Shown here: positions 7,024-15,733 of the stretch, piece after piece
How the letters are laid out: the number at the start of each line of letters is the position of its first letter
How positions within the stretch are numbered: position 1 is the first letter of the stretch
Source of the DNA: DASTCZ01 sp963704455
Lineage (GTDB): Bacteria > Acidobacteriota > Terriglobia > Acidiferrales > UBA7541
Length of the DNA: 64,000 nt
NCBI GenBank assembly: GCA_963704455.1
Contig: OY969905.1
Location: 3,224,001-3,288,000 of the forward strand
Reading direction: 5' to 3'
The notes under the pieces: generated by a model
Seen by the model: only the letters and a program-made list of their open reading frames with translations
What the model was told of the DNA's origin: nothing
Database searches by the model: none
Program-made: the position numbers and the translations under genes

Positions 7024-8115
7024 ATGCGGGTTGGATTCGCGCACAAATTCGGGAGCGTGATGCGGCGGCGCGCGAGCGTGTCAGCAGTACGCACGGCTGC
7101 GGTCGCGGTGCTGCTATCTGCGTCCGCGCTGCTGGCCGCGCAGACGGCTCCGCCGGCCACGCTGCCAACGCAAACGAATGCAGAGAGCCCAAAGGCGGCC
7201 GCGCCGTTGGTGGTAAAAGATGAAGCGGGGCGGCGAGTGGAAATTCCGCAGCCGGTGCGGAGAATTGTGTCGCTAGCGCCGAGCGTGACGGAAACGATTT
7301 ACGCGCTTGGCTTGCAAGACCGGCTAGTGGCGGACACAGACTTTTGCGACTATCCGCCGGAGGCGAAGAAACTGCCGAAAGTGGGCGGCCCGTTCACTCC
7401 GAACCTGGAGGTAATCCTCTCATTGAAGCCGGACGTTGTGTTGCTGGCCGCGAATTCCGGGAACCGGAAGGAAACGGCGGAGGCGCTGGATTTACTGCAC
7501 GTGCCCGCGTATGCGACGAGCGCGAAAACGGTTGATGACGTGGTCGCGTCCATCGCGCGGCTGGGGGAAGTGCTTGGCGCGGCGGACCAGGGACGCGCAC
7601 TGGCGGATTCGCTGCGCGCGCGGCTCGATGCGCTACACAAGAAACTCGGGACGGCGGCGCCGGTGCGCGTGCTATTTGTTGTGTGGCAGGAGCCGCTGAT
7701 CTCGATCGGGCAGGAGACTTTTCTGGCGGACGCGATGCGATGGGCTGGGGCGGAGTCAGTAGTACAAACAAAGCAGGATTGGCCGCACGTAAATTTGGAA
7801 GAGGTTGTAAAGCTGCAGCCGGAGTACCTGGTGTTTGCGTCGGCACACCCGGAGGAGATCACCGCGATCCTAGCGGGCCTGCGCAATGTGCCCGGCTGGC
7901 GCGACATGAAGGCGCTGCAGGAAAACAGAATTGCGATAGTGAGCGACGCGATTAACCGGCCCGCGCCGCGGCTGGTGGACGCGATTGAGGAGCTGGCGCG
8001 GGATTTGCATCCCGAAGTTTTCGCGGAAGGCCCGCACGCGAGCCTGCCTCACTGGAATCACGATGCGCATTTTCCAGCGAGGCAGGCCGCGATGCCGGTG
8101 GGGGTAGAGCAGTGA
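7024..8115 (+). CDS. btuF: Cobalamin ABC transporter, substrate-binding protein
   Basis: 363 residues from ATG 7024; an earlier in-frame ATG lies inside the terminator hairpin and is unlikely. A signal peptide precedes ALLAAQ (about residue 40). The mature part is a helical-backbone periplasmic binding protein: RRIVSLAPSVTETIYALG, then a LEVILSLKPDVVLL segment, and a second lobe with FVVWQEPLISIG and LKPEYLVF-like strands. Family members bind cobalamin or siderophores; the upstream cobalamin riboswitch points to B12. The stop overlaps the start of the permease gene by 4 bp. Confidence 0.88.
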   Translation: MRVGFAHKFGSVMRRRASVSAVRTAAVAVLLSASALLAAQTAPPATLPTQTNAESPKAAAPLVVKDEAGRRVEIPQPVRRIVSLAPSVTETIYALGLQDRLVADTDFCDYPPEAKKLPKVGGPFTPNLEVILSLKPDVVLLAANSGNRKETAEALDLLHVPAYATSAKTVDDVVASIARLGEVLGAADQGRALADSLRARLDALHKKLGTAAPVRVLFVVWQEPLISIGQETFLADAMRWAGAESVVQTKQDWPHVNLEEVVKLQPEYLVFASAHPEEITAILAGLRNVPGWRDMKALQENRIAIVSDAINRPAPRLVDAIEELARDLHPEVFAEGPHASLPHWNHDAHFPARQAAMPVGVEQ

Positions 8116-9128
8116 GGCCGCTCACGCTGAAGCGAGTGTTGTGGACGTCGGCGGCGCTGTTGGCGGTGCTTTTTTGCGTGGTGATTGTTGCGCTGAAGGT
8201 CGGCGCGTACCGAATTTCGTTTGCGGACCTTGCTGTGAACCTCGGGAGACTGATTCTCGGCAGGCGTGGACAAATACCATCGGATTACCTGGTTGCATTC
8301 GGCTACCGACTTCCGCGGATTCAGCTCTCCATATTAGTGGGCGCCGCGCTTTCCGTAGCCGGCGCGGGATTTCAAGCGTTGTTGCGGAACCCGCTTGCCG
8401 ACCCATATGTACTTGGAGTTTCCAGCGGCGGAGCGCTGGGGGCAATCTTGGCGCTGATACTTCTGCCACATTTCTTGCTTGCCACACCGCTGGCCGCATT
8501 TGTGGGGGCGATTGCGACGATCGCGGCGGTTTATTTTTTGGGACGACGGCAAGGACAACTGGACAGCACGACGCTGCTGCTGGCGGGGATCATATCGGCT
8601 TCATTTCTTTCGGCGATGATTATTTTTCTGATGACGAACACATCGGGGAGCAACCTGCGCGGGATGCCGTTCTGGCTGATGGGCGATCTTTCCACGCCGT
8701 TGCCCGACGCGATGCACTGGGTGCTCTTCGCCGGACTAATCATGGGGGTGGGAGCGATTTACACGACCGCGGCGGACTTGAATCTGATTACAACGGGCGA
8801 GCGAGAGGCGATGCACCTCGGCGTGGAAGTGACGCGCGTGAAACTGGTGGTTTACATTTCGGCGTCGCTGCTGACGGGGCTTGCGGTTTCGATGAGCGGG
8901 GCGATCGGATATGTGGGATTGCTAGTGCCGCACGTGATGCGCATGATTTTCGGACCGGACTACCGGCTGCTGATCCCGGCGTCTGCAATCGGCGGGGCGA
9001 TCGCGCTGCTCGCGGCGGACACGCTGGCGCGGACGGTGATGGCGCCGACGGAACTTCCTGTAGGCGCAGTGACGGCGATGGCGGGCGCGCCATTATTTAT
9101 TTACTTGTTGCGGCGGAGGCTGCGTTGA
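8112..9128 (+). CDS. btuC: Cobalamin ABC transporter, permease (FecCD/BtuC family)
   Basis: 338 residues, about ten membrane helices. Typical FecCD segments are seen: RLPRIQLSILVGAALSVAGAGFQ..NPLADPYVLGVSSGGALGA near residues 60-115 (given in part) and GYVGLLVPHVMRMIFGPDYR near 255-275. The latter corresponds to the coupling loop that contacts the ATPase. It starts inside the btuF stop (8112-8115) and ends inside the btuD start. It forms the inner-membrane channel for vitamin B12. Confidence 0.9.
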   Translation: MRPLTLKRVLWTSAALLAVLFCVVIVALKVGAYRISFADLAVNLGRLILGRRGQIPSDYLVAFGYRLPRIQLSILVGAALSVAGAGFQALLRNPLADPYVLGVSSGGALGAILALILLPHFLLATPLAAFVGAIATIAAVYFLGRRQGQLDSTTLLLAGIISASFLSAMIIFLMTNTSGSNLRGMPFWLMGDLSTPLPDAMHWVLFAGLIMGVGAIYTTAADLNLITTGEREAMHLGVEVTRVKLVVYISASLLTGLAVSMSGAIGYVGLLVPHVMRMIFGPDYRLLIPASAIGGAIALLAADTLARTVMAPTELPVGAVTAMAGAPLFIYLLRRRLR

Positions 9129-10021
9129 GCGGGGCGGGCAATGGAGCGCAAGTGATTGCGTATCCCGGCGGCGAAGGCGGGGCGGAGGCGCAGGTGCGCC
9201 TGAATATTGAACAGGCGAGTTACGCCTACCACTCGCACGGGCAATCGGCTCCGGTGTTTACGCTGGGGGCGACTACATTTACGGCGCGGCAGCGCGAGGT
9301 GGTGACGATCCTCGGGCCGAACGCGAGCGGCAAGTCAACGCTGCTGAAGCTGATTGCGGGCACGCTGAAGCCGCTATCGGGACGCGTGGAATTGGAAGGG
9401 TTTGAGACATCAAGGCTCGACACACGAACGCGCGCGCAGAAAATTGCGATGGTGCATCAGGAAAGCCCGCTGCTGTTTCCGTCGCGCGCGGGGGAATACG
9501 TGCTGCAAGGGCGGCACCCGTACGGACGGATGCTGCGATTTGAAACCGCGGAGGATGTGGATATCGCGGAGAAGGCGCTGGAGCAAGTCGGAGCGACGCA
9601 TCTGCGCGACCGCTGGATGCACGAGATTTCCGGTGGAGAAAAACAGCGCGTGATTCTGGCGCGGGCGCTGGCCCAACAACCGATCCTGCTGCTGCTGGAC
9701 GAGCCGACGCTGCATCTGGACATCGGCGCGCAAGTGGAATTGCTGGAGCGGCTGCGGCAGCTTGCGGCGGAGAGCCGTTACACAGTGGTGGTGGTGACGC
9801 ATGAGTTGAGTTTGGCGGCGGAGTTCGCGGACCAGGTTGTGCTGCTACACGAGGGCAAGTGCCTGCGAGTGGGAACACCGGCGGATGTGTATCGCCGCGA
9901 TTTGCTGGAACAAGTTTTTGAAGCGCCGCTGGATGTGGACATCGGGCCGGAAGGACGGCCGCGGGTGCACATCCGAGGGGCGCGAGGCGCCCGAGGGGGC
10001 GGCCATTTGAAAGAGACGTAA
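9125..10021 (+). CDS. btuD: Cobalamin ABC transporter, ATP-binding protein
   Basis: 298 residues if translation begins at TTG 9125, which overlaps the permease stop (TTGA). A GTG at 9152 is an alternative. Walker A GPNASGKST (residues 64-72), signature ISGGEKQRV, Walker B ILLLLDEPT and the switch His in VVVTHELSL are all intact. The first 25 residues are a poorly conserved extension. It powers import through the BtuC channel. The last gene of the first B12 operon, it is followed by the second riboswitch after about 35 bp. Confidence 0.9.
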   Translation: MSGAGNGAQVIAYPGGEGGAEAQVRLNIEQASYAYHSHGQSAPVFTLGATTFTARQREVVTILGPNASGKSTLLKLIAGTLKPLSGRVELEGFETSRLDTRTRAQKIAMVHQESPLLFPSRAGEYVLQGRHPYGRMLRFETAEDVDIAEKALEQVGATHLRDRWMHEISGGEKQRVILARALAQQPILLLLDEPTLHLDIGAQVELLERLRQLAAESRYTVVVVTHELSLAAEFADQVVLLHEGKCLRVGTPADVYRRDLLEQVFEAPLDVDIGPEGRPRVHIRGARGARGGGHLKET

Positions 10022-10054
10022 ACCGGCGGCGGCGAGGCTGACGAAAGTTTTCGG

Positions 10055-10262
10055 TTTCGGCTTTGGCGCTGCAATCATCAACCGCAGATCCCGCGCACGG
10101 GAAGACGGTGCAAAACCGTTGCCGCCGCGCGACTGTAAGGCGGCTTTATGGGGAGCCGCGCCACTTTCCGCACCGGTGAGTGCCAACTCGCTGGACGGAT
10201 GGGAAGGCGCGGGCCACGCAGCGCCGCCAAGCCAGGAGACCGGCGGGATCTGCATCCTCGGA
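10055..10262 (+). promoter_or_regulatory. Cobalamin riboswitch 2
   Basis: Core elements are GGGAAGACGGTGCAAAACCGT, GCCGCCGCGCGACTGTAA and GCCAAGCCAGGAGACCGGCG, matching the conserved cobalamin aptamer. The segment between the second and third elements is longer than in copy 1, with a GC-rich stem around 10138-10160. No T-tract terminator lies between it and the receptor start at 10338, so this copy may act on translation. It controls the outer-membrane receptor and the downstream ATP-pyrophosphatase gene. Confidence 0.88.
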
Positions 10263-10337
10263 CGCACGTGCGTGACGATTGTGGCGTGCGCAGAGGAAAC
10301 CTTCAGCTCCCGCGCGAGAGGGAGAGGAGGAGAGACC

Positions 10338-12566
10338 ATGAAGCGACGCCTTCCTGAATTGAAGATTTCCAATTTTATTTTTGGTGTGCTGATTTGTTTG
10401 TTGTATTTGTGCGGAAGCGCCGACGCGCAATCCGGCGCGCAGACTCGTGGCGATGCGACGCTTGCGGGAGTGGTGACCGATGCGGGCGGGCGGCCAATTT
10501 CCGGGGCGCGGATTGTGGTTACGCGAGTGATTGTGGCACAAACCGGTGGAGCGACTCAGTTCGCGTTCTCGGTGGAGACGCAATCGCATGACGACGGAAA
10601 TTTTTCGATTGCGCTGGAGGCGGGAACGTATCGAGTTGCGATTACGCGGGATTCGTTTACGCGCATTGAACGCGAGGCTGTACTAAGCGCGGGGCAGAAG
10701 GTTGAGTGGAAATTGCGGATGGAGATTGAGCCGCTTGCGGCGGGAATTGTTGTGACGGCGCAGGCGACGCCGATGGATGTGGCGTCAACACCCGCGCCGG
10801 TGACGGTGATTACGCGCGAGAAAATCGAGCAGCGGGAGGCCACGTCACTTCCCGACTTACTTTCAAGCCTCCCGGGAATCAGCATGGCGCGGACGGGGGC
10901 GGAAGGAGGACTCACTACTCTTTTCCTGGATGGCGGCAATTCCAACTACGCGAAGGTGCTCGTGGATGGCGCGCCGGTGACGGCTTCAGGCGGATTCATT
11001 GATTTCTCGAATTTGACCCTGGATAACATCGAAAAGATCGAGATCGTGCACGGAGCGGAGAGCGCCTTGTATGGATCGGACGCGATGACCGGTGCGGTGC
11101 AAATTTTCACAAAGCGTGGAACAACACAGACGCCGGAATTGGAGGTGGTGGGAGACGGAGGGTCATTTTCCACGGGCAATGGCTCCGCGACTGTGAGCGG
11201 ACTTCTCGGCCGGTTCGATTATCTGGGAGGATTTGGATATCTTACGACCGCGGGCCAGGGAACAAATGATTTCATGTTGAACCGGACATATTCGGGAAAC
11301 TTCGGATATAAGTTTTCGGATATGGACACGCTGCGGGTGTCGATTCGCGACAATGCAAGCGATGCTGGGATTCCCGGACAAACGGTTTTCATTCCGCCAG
11401 ACCCCACGCAAACCAACGACCGGCAAGACTTCAGCGGGAACGCGGTGTGGAACGCACAGGCAGGGCCGCACTGGCAGTGGCGAGTTTCGGCCAACGAATC
11501 GTCACAACTTTCAAACGACAATGACCCGCTGGAATTCTTTGATGCCATCGACCAATTTAACCGAGCGAGTGCGGACGCGCAGGGGACATATTTATTCAAA
11601 GTCGGTGCGGCCACGGCGGGATATACCTATGAGATCGAGAACGCGTTTCCGAGCGCGCTTGACGGCCTGCACGTGCAACGAAGAAATCAAGCGGGATACT
11701 TGGATGCGCGCTGGCAGCCGACGAAGAGATTGACCGTGAATGCCGGAGCGCGGGCTGACGACAATTCCGTGTTCGGAACCAAGGTAGAGCCTCGTGTGGG
11801 TGCGTCTTATCTTTTGAGGGAAGGCAGCAGTGACATCGGCGAGACGCGAGTCCACGCGTTTTACGGGCAAGGAATCGTCGAACCGCAGTTGTCGGAAATT
11901 TTCGGGACGGACCCGTGCTTCAGGCCAAATCCATCATTGGCGCCGGAGGAAAGCAAGACCGCGAATGGGGGGATTGATCAAAATCTAATGCACGGGCGCT
12001 TGACGCTTTCTGCGGATTATTTCTACAACCAATTTCACGACATCATAAGTTTCGCGTTTGATCCGGCAGCTACATCAACGTGTCCCTTTGGCACGGGGAT
12101 GTCGGTGAATACGGATCGAGCCGTAGCGCGCGGTGTCAATTTTTCGGGAGAGCTGCACCCGGTTCGGTGGTTACGCTTGGCGGGACACTATTCGTATGAC
12201 GACAGCCGCGTACTTTTCTCGCCGAACGCGGGTGACCAGACGGAAACTCCGGGAAATCACCTGCTGCGGCGTCCTGTGAACTCTGGAACGCTGGAGGCAA
12301 ACGTGTCAGTGCGTCGGCTGAACTTGAACGCGTTGGGATATTTTTCCGGCGCAAGAACGGACAGCGATTTCCTTGGACTCGGATTGACGCGCGATCCTGG
12401 ATACGCGCGGCTGGATTGCGCGCTGTCGTACCGCGTGAGACGGGAGCTATCGCTTTTTATCCGGGGAACGAATCTTCTCAATAAGCAATATCAGGACGCG
12501 CTTGGTTTTCCGGCGTTAGGAAGACAAATCGTTGGCGGAGTGAAGCTCACGTTCGGAGGGGAGTGA
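10338..12566 (+). CDS. btuB: TonB-dependent outer-membrane receptor, BtuB-like
   Basis: 742 residues from ATG 10338, with AGAGGGAGAGGAGG upstream. A signal peptide ends at about ADAQ (residue 30). It is followed by a carboxypeptidase-regulatory-like domain (about 38-120: LAGVVTDAGGRPISGARI), then a plug domain (about 140-260: PAPVTVITREKIEQ...DLLSSLPGI...ESALYGSDAMTGAVQIFTK) and a beta-barrel to the C-terminus. The riboswitch directly upstream supports corrinoid uptake. The extra N-terminal domain is typical of acidobacterial and Bacteroidetes receptors. The stop overlaps the next start (GTGA). Confidence 0.88.
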   Translation: MKRRLPELKISNFIFGVLICLLYLCGSADAQSGAQTRGDATLAGVVTDAGGRPISGARIVVTRVIVAQTGGATQFAFSVETQSHDDGNFSIALEAGTYRVAITRDSFTRIEREAVLSAGQKVEWKLRMEIEPLAAGIVVTAQATPMDVASTPAPVTVITREKIEQREATSLPDLLSSLPGISMARTGAEGGLTTLFLDGGNSNYAKVLVDGAPVTASGGFIDFSNLTLDNIEKIEIVHGAESALYGSDAMTGAVQIFTKRGTTQTPELEVVGDGGSFSTGNGSATVSGLLGRFDYLGGFGYLTTAGQGTNDFMLNRTYSGNFGYKFSDMDTLRVSIRDNASDAGIPGQTVFIPPDPTQTNDRQDFSGNAVWNAQAGPHWQWRVSANESSQLSNDNDPLEFFDAIDQFNRASADAQGTYLFKVGAATAGYTYEIENAFPSALDGLHVQRRNQAGYLDARWQPTKRLTVNAGARADDNSVFGTKVEPRVGASYLLREGSSDIGETRVHAFYGQGIVEPQLSEIFGTDPCFRPNPSLAPEESKTANGGIDQNLMHGRLTLSADYFYNQFHDIISFAFDPAATSTCPFGTGMSVNTDRAVARGVNFSGELHPVRWLRLAGHYSYDDSRVLFSPNAGDQTETPGNHLLRRPVNSGTLEANVSVRRLNLNALGYFSGARTDSDFLGLGLTRDPGYARLDCALSYRVRRELSLFIRGTNLLNKQYQDALGFPALGRQIVGGVKLTFGGE

Positions 12567-13249
12567 GTCGAGTGGCGGAACGCGTGCTATTTTGCTGGAG
12601 CGGCGGGAAAGACAGTTGCATGGCGCTGCACGAACTGCGGCGCCATGCGCGATATGAAGTTGCGGCGCTGCTGACGACCGTTACGGAGACGTACGATCGT
12701 ATCAGCATGCACGGTGTGAGACGGGTGTTGCTCGCGCGGCAGGCCGCGACGCTGGGCTTGCCGCTCGAGATCGTCACGATTCCGCCGGTGTGCGTGAACG
12801 CGGATTACGAGGCGCGCATGGAGGCGGCGCTTTCTGCATGGAAAGCGCGGGGAATCCGGCGCGTGGCGTTTGGAGATATTTTTCTGCAGGACTTGCGCGA
12901 GTATCGGGAGCGAAATCTGGCCCGAGTTGGAATGGAAGCTATTTTTCCGGTTTGGCTGCGGCCGACGGACAAGCTAGTGCGCGAGTTCATCGGGCTGGGA
13001 TTCCGCGCGGTGACGGTGTGCGTGGACCCAAAAAAACTGGACGAATCGTTTGTAGGGCGCGAGATTGATGAAAAGTTCGTGGCGGAACTGCCCGCCGACG
13101 TGGACCCATGCGGAGAAAATGGCGAGTTTCACAGCTTTGTCTACGACGGGCCGGGATTTGCGGAGCCGGTTGAATTCACCCGCGGCGAAATTGTGTTGCG
13201 CGAGGGATTTTGGTTTTGCGATTTGGCGCCCGCGGCGGCAGGGCATTGA
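12563..13249 (+). CDS. Dph6-related ATP pyrophosphatase (MJ0570-type)
   Basis: 228 residues. Start GTG 12563 overlaps the receptor stop. The PP-loop SGGKDS (residues 13-18) identifies an N-type ATP pyrophosphatase that adenylates a substrate. The rest resembles the MJ0570/diphthine-ammonia-ligase-related family (VTETYDRISMHGVR, FGDIFLQDLREYRE). Bacteria lack diphthamide, so the eukaryotic function does not apply. Its position under a cobalamin riboswitch suggests amidation or another modification of corrinoid or an incoming precursor; this is inference. Confidence 0.8.
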   Translation: MSRVAERVLFCWSGGKDSCMALHELRRHARYEVAALLTTVTETYDRISMHGVRRVLLARQAATLGLPLEIVTIPPVCVNADYEARMEAALSAWKARGIRRVAFGDIFLQDLREYRERNLARVGMEAIFPVWLRPTDKLVREFIGLGFRAVTVCVDPKKLDESFVGREIDEKFVAELPADVDPCGENGEFHSFVYDGPGFAEPVEFTRGEIVLREGFWFCDLAPAAAGH

Positions 13250-13258
13250 GTCAATCTA

Positions 13259-13380
13259 AATCCGGCCACTGAGCCCGTCGTCTTGATCGCGCCGCTACGG
13301 ATCACGTCGGTGATAGCGGCTGGTGTCACTGCCAGACTGTTAAAGATTCGTGAAATCGTGGCGCTACTGACACCGGAGAA
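13259..13380 (-). pseudogene. Possible fragment of a LacI-type helix-turn-helix
   Basis: Read on the minus strand, this stretch begins FSGVSSATISRIFNSLAVTP, close to the LacI-family recognition helix pattern (AGVSxATVSRVLN...V). There is no start codon in an acceptable position, and the frame then runs into non-homologous sequence antisense to the ATP-pyrophosphatase gene. It sits in the 130-bp gap before the phosphoesterase gene. A chance resemblance cannot be excluded. Confidence 0.3.
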
Positions 13381-13385
13381 CTGTG

Positions 13386-14117
13386 ATGCGCGTTGCAATC
13401 GTCTCCGACATCCACGGCAACCGAACCGCATTTGAGGCGGTTGTGGCCGATCTGCGGCAAACCTCTCCCGACTTAATTCTCCATGGCGGCGATCTGGCTG
13501 CCTCCGGAGCAAGTCCCGCGGAGATTGTGGATCGCATTCGCGATCTCGGCTGGCAAGGCGTGGTTGGCAACACGGATGAAATGCTCTTTATGCCTGAGTC
13601 GCTGAATGAATTTGCGAAGCAAACGCCCAGCCTCAAACCCCTTTGCCTTGCGTTCCAGGAGATGGCGGCAGTGATTCGGGAATTATTGGGTGAAGAGAGG
13701 CTCGCCTGGCTGCGCGGCCTGCCGCGCATTCAAATCCATGGTCCGATGGCAGTCGTGCATGCCAGTCCCGAGAACCTTTGGCGCGCACCCATGCCCGCAG
13801 CGAGCGATGCCGAGTTGGAGTCGGTCTACGGCCCGCTTGGCCAGCCGATAGTCATCTATGCGCATATCCACCGCTCCTACATTCGGAGCGTCTCAGGGAT
13901 GACCATCGCCAACACAGGCAGCGTTAGCCTTTCTTACGACGGTGATCGCCGCGCCGCATACCTTTTGCTGGATGAGTCCGGGCCCGCAATCCGGCGCGTG
14001 GAGTATGACGTGGATAGGGAGCTTGAGGCCCTTTCCAGTTGCGGTCTTCCCCACGTCGACTGGGTTGCGAAGATCCTCGAAAGCGGCCGCTTCCACATGC
14101 CATGGGCAACGCTCTAG
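13386..14117 (+). CDS. Calcineurin-like metallophosphoesterase
   Basis: 243 residues. The metal-binding motifs of the YfcE/MJ0936-type phosphodiesterases appear in order: VSDIHGN (7-13), LHGGDLAASG, VVGNTDE, a His in AVVHASPE and YAHIHRSY, then NTGSVSL. These proteins hydrolyse phosphodiesters or phosphomonoesters with two metal ions; the substrate is not predictable. I choose ATG 13386 over the adjacent GTG. The gene is followed by 157 bp without recognisable features before a convergent methyltransferase gene. Confidence 0.82.
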   Translation: MRVAIVSDIHGNRTAFEAVVADLRQTSPDLILHGGDLAASGASPAEIVDRIRDLGWQGVVGNTDEMLFMPESLNEFAKQTPSLKPLCLAFQEMAAVIRELLGEERLAWLRGLPRIQIHGPMAVVHASPENLWRAPMPAASDAELESVYGPLGQPIVIYAHIHRSYIRSVSGMTIANTGSVSLSYDGDRRAAYLLLDESGPAIRRVEYDVDRELEALSSCGLPHVDWVAKILESGRFHMPWATL

Positions 14118-14274
14118 TCCGTTTCGTACTTCCCTGTTGTTGCAGCAGATGGTTTGGCCGCCCTTGGATTGACTTTCTGTGAGCTGCATGACTGAGACTT
14201 CAAACTGAATCACTACCGGCGACCGGCATAGATGAAATCAAAGCAGTAAAGCCGGCGTCCTAGGGAAACAATTC

Positions 14275-15675
14275 CTAGCTGATCTTGCGATAGATAAATC
14301 TGCCTTTTTCTCCGAAGGGCGAGCGCTGCCAAAGGCTTCGCGCGTCACGCAATCCTTTTGCGCGAAGGTGCGTGTCAACATCCAATTTATGATTCAAGTG
14401 CATGGGATGGGTCTTCGTGGAACCCGCGGGGACGTCGAAAACAAATAATCCGCCGGGCGCAAGCAGCGAGGAAAGAAATTCGAGTTCACCGGGAAGATCG
14501 GGGATGTGCTCGAGGACGTCAAAAGCAAAGACAGTATCGAAGCCGCGTGTTTTTGCGGCTGACGTCAACTCGGTTTTGCTGTGCGAAAATTTGACTGCGA
14601 GCCCGGTCCGGCGCGCGCGGTCCATCGCAAACTCCATGGTTACACCTTCCAAATCGTAATAAGTGGCGGGGAGTCCGCGCCGCGCAACTTCCAAAATGAT
14701 TTCTCCATTGCCCGCGCCATAGTCAAGGCACGAGCCGCGCGCGTGGCGCAGAACTTTTAGATTTGTGCGGATGCGCCGGTATTCAAGATTGTAAGCGGAG
14801 ATGGCGAAGAGGTAGAGCTCGGAATTCTCCGCATACCACGCGGCGAGGCGAGCGCGGTCATCTTCCGGCAATGCCGCCGACCGCCAATTCTTCGCGAGCT
14901 GCTGATTGCTGGCGTACCACAATTGGCGGATGCGATTCTCGGAATACGCGGTGAATCCGGCGATTTCCTGAATGGCGGTCTGAGTGTTGCGCTCATTCTG
15001 GCGGCACGCATGATGCACGAGCGCCGCGGTGGCGAAAGCGGAAATCACAACGAGCCCCGCCGCAAAAACAGAAACGTGCGGACTTACGTCATGCAGTTCG
15101 GCAGCGTCCAAGACCATGAACCCACCGACCGCAGCGGCAATAATTGTCCAGAGAGGGAGACGCTTCTCGCTTGCAACAATTGAAACGTGAATCGCCGCGG
15201 CGGCGAGCACCGCTCCCAGGAGAAGATTGATCCTCGCCGAAAAGAGCAGACCCGCGAGGAGAGTGAAATCGGTTGCCAGAAAATATGCGTGAACCGCAGC
15301 CGGGCGCGCGGCGGATCTAGCGATAAGGTTTGCAAAAAGCAGCCAAGCGGCGGCCGCCAGAACCACGAGCATACCCTTCCGATTGAATGTGACAGGCAGC
15401 CCGAGTACTAGCACGGCTGCAATCAATCTCCAGCGTATGCGGATTTGCCAGCGTAAACATTTTTCCGGGTTGACGGTGAGATGCAAATAATCCGGCGCGT
15501 ACCAGAGAGAGCCCAAGAGCGCCGCGATTATGATGCTGCACTCAATCAGGATGCCCCGGGGAAGCGGCGCGGCGGCGGACGCACAAAGAATTGCAATTGC
15601 AACGACAGGGATCGCGAGAGCGGCGGCCAAGGCACGGCTTCGCGCGAGATATTTGAGCTGGTCAGCGTAATTCAT
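14275..15675 (-). CDS. Membrane-anchored class I SAM-dependent methyltransferase
   Basis: 466 residues. The N-terminal half (1-235) is hydrophobic with about seven predicted membrane helices. The C-terminal half is a Rossmann methyltransferase: motif I GSCLDYGAGNGEIILEVA (about 312-329), an acidic YYDLEGV, VFAFDVLEHIPD (about 378-389) and a LAPGGLFVFDVP strand. The acceptor is unknown. It follows another membrane methyltransferase fusion on the same strand (58-bp gap), which suggests a two-gene unit acting at the membrane, perhaps on lipid or quinone substrates. Confidence 0.75.
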   Translation of the reverse strand: MNYADQLKYLARSRALAAALAIPVVAIAILCASAAAPLPRGILIECSIIIAALLGSLWYAPDYLHLTVNPEKCLRWQIRIRWRLIAAVLVLGLPVTFNRKGMLVVLAAAAWLLFANLIARSAARPAAVHAYFLATDFTLLAGLLFSARINLLLGAVLAAAAIHVSIVASEKRLPLWTIIAAAVGGFMVLDAAELHDVSPHVSVFAAGLVVISAFATAALVHHACRQNERNTQTAIQEIAGFTAYSENRIRQLWYASNQQLAKNWRSAALPEDDRARLAAWYAENSELYLFAISAYNLEYRRIRTNLKVLRHARGSCLDYGAGNGEIILEVARRGLPATYYDLEGVTMEFAMDRARRTGLAVKFSHSKTELTSAAKTRGFDTVFAFDVLEHIPDLPGELEFLSSLLAPGGLFVFDVPAGSTKTHPMHLNHKLDVDTHLRAKGLRDARSLWQRSPFGEKGRFIYRKIS

Positions 15676-15733
15676 TGGCGGAATCGCAGCGCGCTATCTT
15701 AGCGGAAAACGCAAAGCGGTGGGTGAGGGCCCG

